Shown here piece by piece: positions 25,765-38,809 of a DNA stretch of 64,000 nucleotides (its first letter is position 1; each line of letters begins with the position of its first letter). Where the stretch lies: positions 1,381,139-1,445,138 of the forward strand of contig VFFE01009084.1 in assembly GCA_008921705.1 (NCBI GenBank), read 5' to 3'. This stretch comes from Burhinus oedicnemus. Taxonomy: Eukaryota; Chordata; Aves; Charadriiformes; Burhinidae. The notes beneath the pieces are model-generated. The model ran no database searches. It had not been told where the DNA came from and saw nothing but the letters and a program-made list of their open reading frames with translations. The position numbers were made by a program, and so were the translations under genes.

Positions 25765-28700
25765 TTTTTTAGCCACTCTTACCTCCTTTTTCCAGACAAC
25801 ACACAGTGAAGTGTCTATATGATAGTAATGTCAAGTTTTCTGTTGCAACTAGGAATTTTGTATAAAAATTATATGGTGGTTTGTGGAGTTTGTTTCTTTG
25901 CTGAGAGGCGGACAATGATATATTTGATTTTCTCCTTAGCCAGATTAAAAACAGATAAAAAGATTTCTGCTCATGCCCTCAAAAATACACATTTGGGTGG
26001 AAGCCAAGAAAGGAAAGTATGATCTGCATAGATGAATCAGTCTTAATAACTTATTAGAATAAGAAAAGAGGGCTTACGGCTGAAACCTTTGTGCATTTTT
26101 AAAGTGTGGTGCTAAGGCTCCGTATAAGATAACTATAAACTATACATGATTACCAAAGTAATTAATAATTCTGGAAGAATATATATATATGTAAATTCAA
26201 TTTATACTTGTGGTATTCAATGGAAGTTCACACTTTGGGAAACAAATATTTTCCAAATAGAATTGAAACACTTTATTTTTCAGATACTATTTTACAGTAA
26301 GCCTTCCTGCATAAATTTTGTGCTCCAATAGAAATTGTGTTCAGGGGAAAACAGTAGAACATTTACATTTGCATTTATGTTAAAAATGTGGCCGTCACTG
26401 ATCAGGGAAGGAATGCATAAATCTTGACTTTAATTAACAAAGTAAAACAAAGCAATGCTTATTTCAATTGTAACTGTGCTACTTTGAAAGCTGCAGCTGA
26501 CTGATATCTTACTACTCTCCTCGATCGGATGCTGAACATTTCCACAATAACACACAATCGAGCTTACTTTCCTTGAAAGTCATAAGCAGCGCAAGTGTAT
26601 AATCTAGGTCTCAGTATAATAGTTGTGCTGTTTATTATAACCCCCAGAGAGCTCTGCTCAATGCCATCTCTCAGGTGCCTTTCTTTGAATCCCTGAAAAG
26701 AGAAATAAATATGACTTTCTGTGTTCCAAAGGCACTTACGTTACATCATGTGTCTTTATAATTAACTTTTTTTTATAAAGATGCTTTTTTTTCCAAAGGC
26801 CTGTTTTCTCTTACTGTTTAAGAGAGTGGCACCCAGCTGGGCAGTTGCAGTGAATGGTCGTAAGGTCTTTCAGCACTCCCATTAAGACCTGCCTTTTTGA
26901 GTGTTTTATAATGTGGCCGTTTTTATTCACTTCAGGCTAAATCTTGGCAAGCGAGTTGCCAGCTTAGGAATAAATTGTTTGTACAGAACTGAATTGATCT
27001 AGTTGTTTCTCAGTGAGAATGATGCCAAAAATCACAGCTCCCAAGGTCAATTTCCACCTCACAGGGGAGCCACAGCATAGCTAGGCATTACTTAAACATT
27101 CGTTTGGGACACCTATGTCCTCGCTCCCTCTCATTTCTGTCCTGTCCTCCTGGTCAGCTCTGTCCTTCCTCTTTCTGTGGGAACCCAAGTGAGAGCCATT
27201 TCTTTCCTATCAGACTGTTTGGAGAACATCCACATTATTCTCAACCAACGTATTCCTGTTTTGTCAGGAACAAGAGTGACTCCAAGGATTATCTACAAGG
27301 TTCATCCTGAAGTTAGATTCAAGACTAGATTGACAAGCAGTGCAGTGGAAGATTTGGGACATCCAGCCATGGCCCTGGAGAGGCCACAGAGTTCATCCCC
27401 AGGAAGGCTCACCTCTGCCACCAGCCCACCGCCTGGGCGTGAGGCGGGGGAGCACCCCAGGCTCACAGCCCCTCCAGAAGTCTCCTTCAACAGGCTGCAC
27501 ACCACTAAGAAAGCAGTTGGTGATCAGACGTGACATAAATCCTGCTGCATGGCTTTGCCCGCATCACATTTACTCAGCGTAATATCAACTTGCTGTTTCC
27601 AGACAGCCTCATTTATATATTTAAGATGAATGTATTTTGATTTCAACAGTTCTTTTAAATTATGATTTCAAGCCTCTCAAAGCGGGAATTACACTGTCTT
27701 CTCTTCAAAACATATTGATTGCACTTTAAATACATTGTACTCTATTAAAAAAAGAAAGTAATAGCCTACTATTGTGGTACTTCTTCCCACTGTTGTTTTT
27801 AGCAACATAAACCACATATACTGTTGGGGTCAGGGGCGTTTTGTTGTTGGTTTTTACCTTCTTAATTATGAGGCCCACTTCCATTTCAGCTGAAACAGAG
27901 ATTATTTTCTGAGCACTAACTAAAACCTAAGGTATTGCTTAATCCCATTAGTGGAGTCATCTTTTTATTATCTATAGCTCATCACAGAAATTTCAGGGGC
28001 TCTCTAGTGTCCCGTTAGCCATGTCCACAAACGGAAGTAGCCCCAGTAGTGCAGATCTAACACTAAATTGTCTTGAGCAGCTAAGCTGGTATGTTGCTCT
28101 GTATTTGATTAAGTTATTCTTTTGCTACCTTAATTGTGAGTGACTTTGACAGTTTTATTTTCCCAGTTCAACAGTGTCAGCAGACAGATAAAGTTTGTAT
28201 ATTCCCTATGTATCCCACTATGTGAAGCTTAATGCCTTCTGTGAATTAGTATATAAAATCAATTTTTTTTTAACGCAGTCAACGGCTTACAATTACTTCC
28301 TCTAATGCTTTTAACTTTTGCCCTTTGGAAATCTTTATATTACATGGTACTGTATCCTCAACTAAGTAAATGGAATTCTGTATCATTTTATGCCACTTCT
28401 GTCTGTACAAATATTGTTCCTTAAATGAAGAAGTGGTGTAAGAAAAACTATAGTATTTTTCTTCCTGTTTTCCTGTTTGATGCAAACTTTAAAAAATGCT
28501 TTTGATCAGCAGTGCTGTTCACTGAGAAACCAATTCTTCCATGTTTACTCACTGCAGGTGAGTACTAAATAGACGTAAACGTGGTAGAATTTAGTTTCAA
28601 CTATGACAGTACAGGCTGTAACTATCTACAACATCCCAAAGAGTGCAACATCCACACAGGGCAAACACCAGCCAGCTGGGACATCTCGTTCATAGCTGTG

Positions 28701-29990
28701 ACAGTTTAAAATTAATCCCAACAGTGTGCACAAAATTTTTTGTTAAATTTAGTTTTAAATGACCATGGAATTTAAGCTTTTGCTGTTTGCTAAGGAAAGT
28801 GTTCTGCAGAAGAGTAGAGCTCAATTTTGGAATGTGTCTTCTGGAGGCCTTAGTCTTTCTCCAATCTATTCACCCCGTCCTAGCCAATTACTAATTCAGG
28901 GTTGCCCTCAGACATGGCCCTCCCTTTGCCTGACCTGTTTGCATGCTAGACACAAAAAGGATGAGATATGCTGGGATGCAGACACACACCCAGCATCTGC
29001 TGCCAAGGCAACAGGAACAGGATGCCTTTTCTAATGTTTCAGATAAAGAAGGGATGACGTTTCAGTCCTGCCAACACCCACCATTTCCCTCAGGAGAGGC
29101 CAACATTGCCAGTAGATCTAGAAGTCATCTAGGATAAACACTTTGCACTTGGCTTACCTTGAGTTTGTCTGACTGAGGCGAGTACAAAGCGTGACATTCA
29201 ACAATGCTATTTAGAAACTGGAATCTGGGCGCTTCCTTCCACCCTTACATATATCAACATCAAGACAGGCCCCGTGCCTTCTTCCTGCACCGTGACCTGA
29301 GAAGACATAATCTGATCCTTACGGAATGTGTCTTCTGTGTAACACTGGCACACATCTTTGGCCACTTGCGATGCTATTTAATTTCAACTCTTTGATCAGG
29401 TTTGTACACCCATGCAGATATTACGCTGAAAGGTAATAGGCTAAATAGCAGGTGGCTACTCACAACCTGTGCACAAAACTATTTGCATACAAACCTAGAA
29501 AAGGACAAATAAATCTGTAGCTGTGAAAACATGAAAAAAAAAAATGGGGCAAATTCAGTTAAATAATGAACTTATCTGTGCTCAAAAGTTCTCTGAATTA
29601 AGTGGGCTGAAAAATTTCACTCCGCAGCAAACAACTCTCTTGTGCGATGCTGGGCATGGAAAACTCCTGCCTTTACCTTCCTGCAGGACTCCGCGTCCCA
29701 GCAGAGGAATATCTGGGAATGTTCTTGGGAACACCACAGCACCGGAAAGAATCTGTTAATTGTCTTTTGGAAGCCTTTTTCATACACAGGAAGGGAGTGC
29801 CGTGTCCATTTAGAAAGAAATGTATGTACTTGGAGCATAACAACTTCTGTGAGAAGTCCTAGGAGTCTGGCATTGCGGGAAGCCTTACGCAGCCAGTTCA
29901 TATGGCATCAGATACCAGCTTTTGTCAGCCTTTCAGATATCCTCACAGTTCATCAGAAAACAAGTAGGAAATCCACTCTGCGTACCTCCG
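25765..29990. other. Non-coding DNA, no gene seen
   Basis: AT-rich single-copy sequence with no transposon recognised. Between about 26350 and 26950 it is complex, non-repetitive and rich in short regulatory-looking words (for example TTTAATTAACAAAG and a second ACAAAG nearby at 26428-26455). A moderately GC-rich patch at 27300-27560 carries overlapping open frames on both strands without recognisable products. Confidence 0.6.
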
Positions 29991-29993
29991 TAA

Positions 29994-30389
29994 ATGTACA
30001 TTAAGTATGCGTGCGTCGCTGAGGCATGCCTGCTGAAGGAGCTCAAAGCCCTCTGTACCAAAGCTGCCGCAGCCTCATCCAAGGGGCGAGACTGCACACC
30101 AGCACTCTCACCCGAGACAGGAGACCTAAGAGCGATAAGATGCTCCATTGTGCAGCCTTCTGCCATCTCCCGTGTCCCTAAAGAAGTAATAGCGAAGAAG
30201 ATGAAAACTTTCACACTAGGCGACAGAGCCAGACTCAAAACGATGTTAGAAACTGAGATGGTCGAATACGTATGTGGTGTATTAGAGGACAGGTTGCACA
30301 TTGTCACCGCAGGTGATGAAATCTCTAATGCTGAACCAGAATTAGGTTGTCTCACCCTCCCTAAAATCATTGATATAACTCAGGTATAA
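29994..30389 (+). CDS. Unrecognised ORF, possible exon (131 codons)
   Basis: I do not recognise this product. The frame runs from ATG at 29994 (a TAA lies immediately before) to TAA at 30387. The second half is protein-like, with alternating charged and hydrophobic residues (for example LETEMVEYVCGVLED), and about 70% of codons begin with a purine, as coding frames tend to. The stop comes just after CAG/GTATAA at 30381-30386, a good splice donor. A strong pyrimidine tract ending in AAAG at 30183 is a possible acceptor, giving a 200-base exon (30184-30383). The segment 29886-30310 keeps 17 CpGs at ordinary GC content, which suggests constraint or lack of methylation. Against coding: the opposite strand is also open for 145 codons (29933-30370), no partner exon was found, and a conserved enhancer could look similar. 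Confidence 0.22.
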   Translation: MYIKYACVAEACLLKELKALCTKAAAASSKGRDCTPALSPETGDLRAIRCSIVQPSAISRVPKEVIAKKMKTFTLGDRARLKTMLETEMVEYVCGVLEDRLHIVTAGDEISNAEPELGCLTLPKIIDITQV

Positions 30390-32233
30390 CATTCACCATA
30401 AATATTATTTGCACATTTATACATATCAGGCAAGAATTATATTTATTATTATTAGGCAGACTGCTATTTTGACCAAGACAATTAGAATTTTTTCATTGTT
30501 TCTAAACCTGATTTAGCTCGTTAAGTAACAGTAGTTGATGCATCATGGAGGTAACATTTGATTATCTTTTTTAGTAAAACATGCGACACTGAAAATTTTA
30601 GTGGTTTTGGAAAGACCGAGGCATGCTGTAGGAAGTATTTCTAAAAGCAAAGTAAGTTTGAAAAATTTCCAAAATGTAAGTTAGAGTTATTTGCGATAAA
30701 AAGTTTTTAGTGATCCTCTGTCCCTCAACAGTTTGTAAAAAGAATATATATTTTTACCTAACTGTAGTCACTGTAAGGTGATTTTTTAGAAAGTTTGTTT
30801 GTTTAAATGAAATTATAGTTCTAGACAATTTTTAAGAGGCTGAGAAATAGAAATTCCTGGCTCTTCATGCTTATTCTGTTACATTTTAAATCTACAGAGC
30901 CATCCAAACAGTCTGCAAAAATGTATTAAATTTGGGAAGATAATTGGATTTACTGGAAATACAATTATGTATCTGCATATTCAGGTATTTTATGTCCTCT
31001 GACATTTATTTTTCAGCCGCGGTGTTTTAATTTTATTTAACCACTTATGTGGAAGTTTCATTTAGGATGGCAAATAATAAAGGTGAGTGTTAACATTCTT
31101 GGCTATCATGTAAAGGAAGTCCTTCTGAAATATATTTCAAAGTACCTTGAATCTCTAGAACTTCAGTATTTATATCTGCCCTTGTCCAAGTTTACATCAT
31201 CTAAACAGCAAGTGGCTATTCCACTCCACCCATTCAGAAGCTTTCCAAAAGCTCTCAGCAAGTGAGGGGGTTTTTTCCAATATCTTATCTTTCTCCTTGT
31301 ACCTGACAAAAGTATTTTTATATTACAGCAGACAAAGCTTCTCTTGTGAACTACTCTCACTTCCGCAAAACATTAAGCACATCATTAACTTTCAATGCCT
31401 TTTTTAAATTTAAGATTGAAATATGTCCCCATATGACAGATATAGCTGATATATCACACACATGAAAGTAAATGCATGTTGAAATGCTTTCCCAAATATG
31501 AATGGCTGTCCTGTGTGCCAAAAGATAAGCATATGCTTAACTGTTTGGACATTTTTTAATATCAGTAGAGTCCTGTTCCACGTATCTTTTTTATTATTTA
31601 ACAAATCCCATTAACAAACCATAAAGAGGTTTTAAAAAGGAGAGCTCTGATGGTTTTATGAAGGGTTTCTATTCATTAAATGCTTAGGATCATGTTTTTA
31701 CAAATGAATGTTAGTGCTTATTTCATAATTTTCTATTACTTAAATGAATTACTTTTATGAAGTACATTACTTTATGAAGAAATGTCTTTGATTTAACTGA
31801 GGTAAATTATGACCTTTCCTTTTCTTGATTTTATATATAGAAAGTGTAATTTAATTTCCTCCTCTTTTGTTGTTTCTTTCATTCACTTAAGCTATTACCG
31901 TTGTGCTTTTACTTATGTATGCATAAAATTTACCCTTAAAATGAGGCAAATAATGAAAATTCCCCCAGAACGTCATGCTTTTTTAGTTAATTAAAGCTAA
32001 TAGTTCCACAGGGAGCAGATGCTAAAAGTTACACTCTTCTCTACAAGTTCAGATAACAATTCAGTATGTTTCAGATGATGTGCCCAAGCTCTATAATTAC
32101 CGTCTATGCTTTCTTTTCCAAATGAAAGACAGTATTTTCTGATCAGAAGATTGTGTGGCCCGGAAAATTCCGGATGCATTATTATATTAAGGTGAACATT
32201 TAAGCACTAGGTAAGTAATATATAAAAAAGCTT
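30390..32233. other. AT-rich non-coding DNA, no gene seen
   Basis: Very AT-rich, with many short stops in all frames and no open frame over about 75 codons. No repeat family was recognised. A splice-donor-like TAG/GTAAGTA lies at 32208-32215, just before the G-rich tract. Confidence 0.7.
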
Positions 32234-32298
32234 GGGGGGGGGCGGGGCAGGGGNNNNNNNNNNNNNNNNNNNNGGGGGCAGGGGGCGGCGGGGAGGGT
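32234..32298. other. G-rich tract around an assembly gap
   Basis: Plus-strand G runs lie on both sides of the Ns: nine G, then GGGG and GGGG on the left, and GGGGG, GGGGG and GGGG-A-GGG on the right, separated by only one to three bases. Enough G runs are present to form a G-quadruplex. This kind of sequence commonly stops polymerases and explains the break. Confidence 0.8.
32254..32273. other. Assembly gap, 20 N
   Basis: Twenty Ns. The round number suggests a placeholder, so the true missing length is unknown. G runs continue on both sides, so the missing bases are probably more of the same G-rich repeat. Confidence 0.98.
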
Positions 32299-35200
32299 AA
32301 AATCTACGTAAAAAGAAGTACAACACAAAATTATAAGCAAGGCTCTTTTACGCCGTATGTTTTGCAGATAAACATACAATGTGCTGTATCTCTTCATCAC
32401 AGCCACTCACCTTTTGCTCACTGAGCTGAGCAATATACAATAGCTCTGCTATATCATACAACAACAAAGGCAATTAGGGCAGGACTTCAGCTGGGACGTT
32501 TGGGTGGCAATGCTAGTACTGTTATTACTATTACTCTTCCTGTTAACTTTACAATACTATGCTCTATGCTCTCTTTCTAGCCTGTGTCAAAACGCCCCTT
32601 CGTAAGCCAGAAAAGAGAGAAAAGAGCTGATAGGACATTCAACCAGTTCCTTCTCCTCCTTCCTCAAATCCCACTTCTTCACAAAAAAGACTAGAACTTG
32701 AATGGCAGCCAAATAATGAAATAACTGCACCTAGTGTTACATAAAATTTATAAAGAAATTGCCTAGGACATTTTTTTTGTTTATGGGAGTATTCAGAACT
32801 CCTGAATACAGGTAGAAGAGCAGGCAAAACCAAGCAATAATCATTTACACCAGGTAGTGATGAAAAACCTCCCAAAATCTTGATTTTTTTTGAGTTTCAT
32901 TTTTTATGTTGGCGATACATAAAAAAAAGGCTCTCATAGTACTAGCAATTGTATAAAGTTTACACAGGTGTGTTTTCAGAAAGTATAGGTCGTACCCAAG
33001 CCAAGTATCAAAACTTACTCAAATTCTCTTCCTAGTTAACTGTGAGCTTTTCCTGCTGCAAGAAATGCAGCCAGTCTCACATCACCTAAAACATTTGCTC
33101 AGCTGAAGAAGAATTTCCCACAAACCGGATTTATTTTCAGCACAGCATGTTGAGTCATACAATAGGGATTATCTTGCATGAAGAATTTGCATCTATTGCT
33201 ACAATAAACAAAATTATTAATACATTTTCACTATTATCTGAATTCCTTCAGGTTAGAGTTTGTTTCTGGTGCCACTATACCAACATAAATAAAGAGACAC
33301 AGCAGAAAAGTCTGTGCCAAAGCTATAGTTTTATACTTGCCTTGTTATCAAAGGGGAATTTCTCCCCCAGTTCTATACGTACATTGCCTTTCGGAAGCAT
33401 CTGGTTTTTTGGCTTCCAGACTCACCCTAAGTATTCCACCAGTTACATTGCTCAGTCCGTGCCTTGAAGTAAGACACACACAAGAGTTGCTGGCCCCCTT
33501 TCACACCATGGAACATTTTTACTGTTAGCAGCTAAAAATCATCCTCACTATCTCCCACATCCTCTCCTCCTCACTAAAATGCCGTACTTTCCTTGCGGTC
33601 TGTACAGCAGTCTTTATGTGAAGCTCTTTCCTGAGTGTTGGGTCCAAGTTTCTAAATAGAAGGAACCTCCTGACCTTTTCCAGAAGCTCACAGACACCAG
33701 GAGAGCCATAAGTCACCCAAATCTGGCAGTAAACCTGCCTGCATGTCTACTCTTTTTGCTCTCTCTCCTGTGCTTTCATATTTCATCATGTCTCTTGGTG
33801 GTCATGGCTGTATGTATTTACCTAATAGCATAGTCTCTTGTGTGCTCTTGATAAAGAGCGCGGCGGCCCACCCTGAAGATTTAATTGGCACATGTACAGA
33901 GATGTTAAATAACCACAGATGAGCTATAGGTAAGGGCTTCCAGAGCTCATGGGGTTGCATGATCCCAGATGTGATTCCCTTTAACGTGGCAGCCAGCCAT
34001 TGCAAAACAGATACTGCTGTAGTCTGGCCCGCAGTTTGCAAGATCCCAGTGATGAACCGGGCAGGTATGCAATCCTACCCCTGACAGCCTCCGTCCTGCC
34101 CACGAATATCCCCCAGAGCCTGCAGAGAGTGAATGATGCAGGGAGCCGAAAGAAGGTGATGAATCTCTGGCGCTATTAAGAGCTAGTTGCGACATTTTGG
34201 TTTCCAGTCGTGATTGATGAGGCTAAGGAAAGGGTGAGTGTAAGGGTCACTGTTTTCCTTCATTCTCTGAAGAGGCACAAGATAAATTGCAAACAGGCTG
34301 CTTTTTTTTTTTTTTTCCTTTACCTTACAGCAGTAGCTAATGATCCCAGTAAACAATACATTTAATAAAATTATTTGGTAAAACAGTTTGCACCTGTGTT
34401 AATTTACAGGATTTGTAAAAGCAAGGCCAAGTGCTGAGTGCTAGAAAAACGTGAGTGAGACCCAACCGCATCTCTCCTGGACAAGCTTCTCCTCTCACCT
34501 GGCAGCAGGCAGAGCTCCACGTGCAGCTGAGCGTTTTCAAGGGGTTTGCAAACATTTTATTTCTGAGCAAAACCTACTTTCCACAATTATCTGAACGATT
34601 CTCAGTTTTGTCTGTTGAATTGGTCATAAAGAAACCACTTAACATTATTTTAAATGCATTTCCAACACCTCCCCTAGCAAACAACACTGTCAAAAATCTT
34701 GCTGGCTCACCCACGGCCCATTGCTTCTATTACAATGAAATTAATGGAAAAGGCACAGCGGTGTCTGGACAGACCCTTTATCAAGTTCATGACAAAGTGA
34801 AAGGCTTAGATAGGGATGTGACATAAAATAGTCACCTGGCTTTCCAGATCCACATACGTGGCAGACGTGTTTAGTTGTACGGGGAATACACAGCAGCTTC
34901 CTATTTCCAGTGGCCAGAGCCCTGGGGTATTAACATGGAACAAGTCAAAGAAATGTCAGAGCTGAAAATGCACTAATATAACCGTAGTAAATTACTGTTA
35001 TTTAGTGTGATAGTGGTAAAAGAAAACAGGATCTAAACTCAGGTAGGTAGGCACTGTGAATTTTCTCTCTCAGGAAGGGCGCAGGTATTTTTAAGTGGAT
35101 AGACTAAAATACTCATCAGATACCTAAATGGCTCAGGAGTTTATCAGCTGTTTCTCACTCACACACACACATGCACACACAGAGACACTAAAAAAGGATT

Positions 35201-36599
35201 TTCTACACAAACCACTAGGGTCAATCCTGAGGTCAAAGGCAGCCAGTCTGGACCAGGTGGGTCTCGCTATCCGTCCTGCACAGATCTGCTTTGGGTCCTT
35301 GGGAGCAGCAGAGAAGGGCAGCTCAGGCCCCCTGCAGCATGTCCACGTGTCACTTGGGGACTTTTCTCTTGGTGTCTGCAGGCAAGGACAGGGATTCACC
35401 ATCCCATTCTCCAGCCCTGCTGCTGCTGCTGCACCAGCTCCACACACCCGGCTGAGGAGGGCAGGTGGGATGCGACCCAGTCCGAGCAATGGGATCTCCA
35501 ACTGGGAAGCATCTGTCGGGGTCAATGGGATGGCCACAAGGGCCAAGCTCAGGTACTTACAATTGAAACCTGTAAGTGTTATGAAAAATATTTCCCTTTA
35601 CAATGAAGTGCAGGAAAGATGTGCAGAAAGGAAATCTCTATCTGTAGCTCCCTAGGCAAGCTGTCTCTTTTGTGGAGTATCTCAAGCAGTTTTCACTCTG
35701 CTTGAATAACCTGTAATTATTTGCTTAATCAGCTGTTCTGTTCATTGAATCTGGACACCTGATTAGGAAAAGGAACTTCCACCCTATGATTTAGGTCTTA
35801 AATCAGGTTAAAAGAAAGTATTGAATTTCAGACATGTTGCATGCAATTTTATGAATTTCCACAAACCAGAGAAGCTTGTTTAAAATTGTTTGGCTAACAA
35901 ATATAAAAAATTAATAGTTCTGGGAAAATCACTGGTACTTTATAAGAGTTTAAGTACAGGAGAAGGAACCAACCATTATTTTGTCCAAATACAGAGATCC
36001 TCAGGTGATTGCTCCGCTTTGAATGGGAGTATAGATTTCAGACGGGATCTTCTAAGAGAAAATCCTACCAGGCACACAGTGCGTCTCAAAGCCTGGCAAC
36101 AGCCCATTGCCCTCCTACCTTTCAAAAAACTTCTTTTTTTTGCCGATACTGCAGTTTTAAAAAGGAATGATGCTACTCCCTCAAACACAAAAATAGAGCC
36201 CACGTCCAGCTTTGTGTGTAATCCTTCAAATAGATCTGTCTTGCTAACTCCCACTCTACAGAAAGAAAAGACAGATGGATGCAGTAGACTATGTAAGTAA
36301 GATTTAAGTCAGGTTTGAGTAAAGGAAGCTCTTAAGTAATCAAGATCCTTTCCCCTCCAATGCAAACATGAGCTATGTCCTCTTATACAATAGTGCTCCC
36401 AATGGGGACTTCCCGCGGATGTTTTGTTAGCATTTTCATGCATCCGTACACCTGCCTGCAATAGTACAGGTTGCTGCAACATGGTGGGATTTCTTCACTA
36501 TGTGTAGCCCTGTGGTACTCACTGCCCAGCGCAGCACAGTATTGAGACTCCTGAGAGAGCGGAGCAGGTATGCCCTGTTGGTCTGTCACCACAGTTAAG
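32299..36599. other. Non-coding DNA, no gene seen
   Basis: Two open frames were examined. The frame at 35128-35655 (175 codons, plus) crosses a CA repeat and a GC-rich patch and is open on both strands. The frame at 35890-36300 (136 codons, plus) ends next to a perfect GTAAGTAAG donor at 36293. Neither resembles a known protein. A T15 run lies at 34302-34316. Confidence 0.6.
35155..35188. repeat. CA-type microsatellite, imperfect
   Basis: CTCACTCACACACACACATG is followed by CACACACAGAGACAC, an interrupted (CA)n of about 34 bases. Confidence 0.9.
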
Positions 36600-36652
36600 C
36601 AGATTCATAGATTTCTAAGGTCAAAGGGAGTGTTATGATCACCCCCTGTTTT
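36600..36652 (-). mobile_element. Ancient CR1 LINE, 3' end fragment
   Basis: AGATTCATAGATTTCTAAGG, then TCAAAGGGAGTGTTATGATCA, in two blocks, match the reverse complement of the 3' end of an old CR1 subfamily common in turtles and crocodiles (TCATAGATTTCAAGGCCAGAAGGGACCATTATGATCA, in parts). The element reads on the minus strand, is 5' truncated after about 50 bases and is clearly older than the copy at 57031. Confidence 0.7.
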
Positions 36653-37516
36653 CACATTTCTCTATTTGCAGGTAAAGGAACATTTGAGCAAGACTGGAAC
36701 AGGACAGCATTAGAGGAAACAGATATCCTCATTCCTCATAAAGACAGCATTGAACAGAAATGTCAGGTTAAGACCTTGTTTTTCTGACATAACAAGAGAC
36801 AATTATCAGCACTTCTGTCTCAGTCTATAGCCTTCGCACAGGTTTTATCCATTTTTCTATGCTGAGGTAATAAGCTCCCTGTTTATAACTGAACTGCTCC
36901 TCAGTTTCAGGAACATACTCTGTATTCCTGAAATCTATGAAGATCACTAACAAAAGCACCTACTTCTTTATTGCCATTAAATATTCAAAGGATGATCACA
37001 GAAAACCAGTCTTTCAACAGTTTGTGAAGCGTTAACTTACTGAGTTTCTCCAGAACGCAAACAAAGTCCTAGCAACCACAGCTACATAAAGGTTACTGGA
37101 TGGTCACTAGAGTCCCTAGGAGCCTTGACATGTAAGATTATACTAATTAATAACACAAGAATCATTTGTGGGAAGACACAGCCATAAATATGAACAAGCA
37201 CTCTGTGCAAACATAACCATGGCACATGGCTGGGGGCATGCACTGCCAAAGGGCTGGTGGGCAAGCCATGGCCCTTTTGACTCCCCTTTCGGCTTCACCC
37301 AGTCCATAAATCCTTGTCTCTTCAGCTGCAATAGATGCTATGAAACAGCTTCGCTTCAGGTAGCGGGGAAGTCATAGCTGCAGAACATCACTCCTTCCCT
37401 CTTTCCTTGGGACAGTGTGGGATAACAGAAAAGAGCATGGGAACTGTACAAGTGCGATGTACAACTTCCAACAAATACATCTTCACAGGAGACTCTATAA
37501 CAGATTTTTATTTTTT

Positions 37517-37533
37517 TATATATATATATATAT
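37517..37533. repeat. (TA)n microsatellite
   Basis: Eight and a half TA units follow a T run; ordinary short simple repeat, likely length-variable. Confidence 0.95.
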
Positions 37534-38321
37534 CTCCCAACCAATCCAGTCTTTGAGAGAACATTTTTCCATACCATCAGAAACACTGTAGGTACATATA
37601 TATGTGTATATACACTCACACAACTGCACTATCCAGACCACGTTTAGAGCTTAAATATACTCCCAGACTGGTAGGGGAATTTAGTCCATCAACAACAAAC
37701 TCTGCTATTTTACCAGCACTATATTTAAAATAAAATATATTTGAAGTGTGGTACATGACACTATCTCACAACAGAGGAGGACCCAGGCCTGCCTCACCTG
37801 CCAAGAGTGAAGGACCACTGCCTGGGGGTGCAAAGGAGGAAGCTGATTAAAAGTACGCAAGCAGGGCTAAATTCAGGGAAACACCTAAATCAACAGGCAT
37901 CAGCTTCCAGCCTCTCTTGGGGAAGGCCAGAAATTACTCTCACCTGTAGGAAGGTAAAGTCTAATGAACACTTGCAATATAATGATAAAACTTCAATTCA
38001 CTTAAATGAAAGTACCTGACTATAAAAAGTAATTTATTACATACTATAAAAGAGAAAAGGCAATTACAGACACAGAATGCAAGAAAATGCTATTATATAC
38101 AGGATGAAAATTGCCATACTGTAACTAAGATAAACTCTCATTTATGTATTTATCTAGGGAAGTTCCGATCTATGATGGCTACCTCAGAAAACCATTGTGC
38201 TCTGTGCGGCTGTTGAGTAAGTAAAATGGAATTTACATCTCAGTGAACGGGAGAATAGAACATTATCAGTAGAAATGCTTTGTTTTTCCCTTGGGAATAG
38301 TATTATTTTTCCAAATTAAAA

Positions 38322-38380
38322 ACCTGATCCTGCAAACATTATCTCTCCTGCCCATGAGCAAATTTACTGATGTTTAAACG
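38322..38380. repeat. Ancient palindromic amniote repeat, left arm
   Basis: ACCTGATCCTGCAAACATTA followed by CCCATGAGCAAATTTACTG matches the start of an old amniote repeat that opens with GGCCTGATCCTGCAAACACTTA and continues with CATGAGTAAcTTTACT. The right arm is absent. It is the best-preserved of this group here. The library name is not known to me. Confidence 0.6.
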
Positions 38381-38809
38381 TTTCTAATTTGCGCTTGCTC
38401 TCAAATACTCCAAGAGCTAAGTAACAGGACTTTGATCTGAACATAAGGATTTACCAAATAACCTGAGTAAAATGTTTTCTAATCTTTGGGTGGTTATAAA
38501 AAATTTTTATTTGGACTCTGTATTATTCATGGAAGTCATTTGACATCACAAATGATAATATATCTGATTCCTCCCTCCCTAAAACCTTTTAACCTGCAGA
38601 CTGTGAAACAGAAAACAGTGAATTACATTCTGTCCTTCTGACCTTTAGGTTACGGCAAGTCTGCTCTGCAGTTTCATCAATGAAGCAGTCACTGCTATAT
38701 TGCCCTCCTTCCAAAAGGCTGCTAAGCACTGATGCTACACAGTGGTATTTAAAGAGCAAATCTGAACTGATAACTGATTTCAAATGCACATTCTTACCGC
38801 ACATAGCAG

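Noticed and set aside
35128..35655. 175-codon frame with 137-codon antisense frame
   Set aside because: It begins in a CA microsatellite, contains a short alanine run from a GCT/CTG repeat, and is open on both strands, which points to composition rather than coding.
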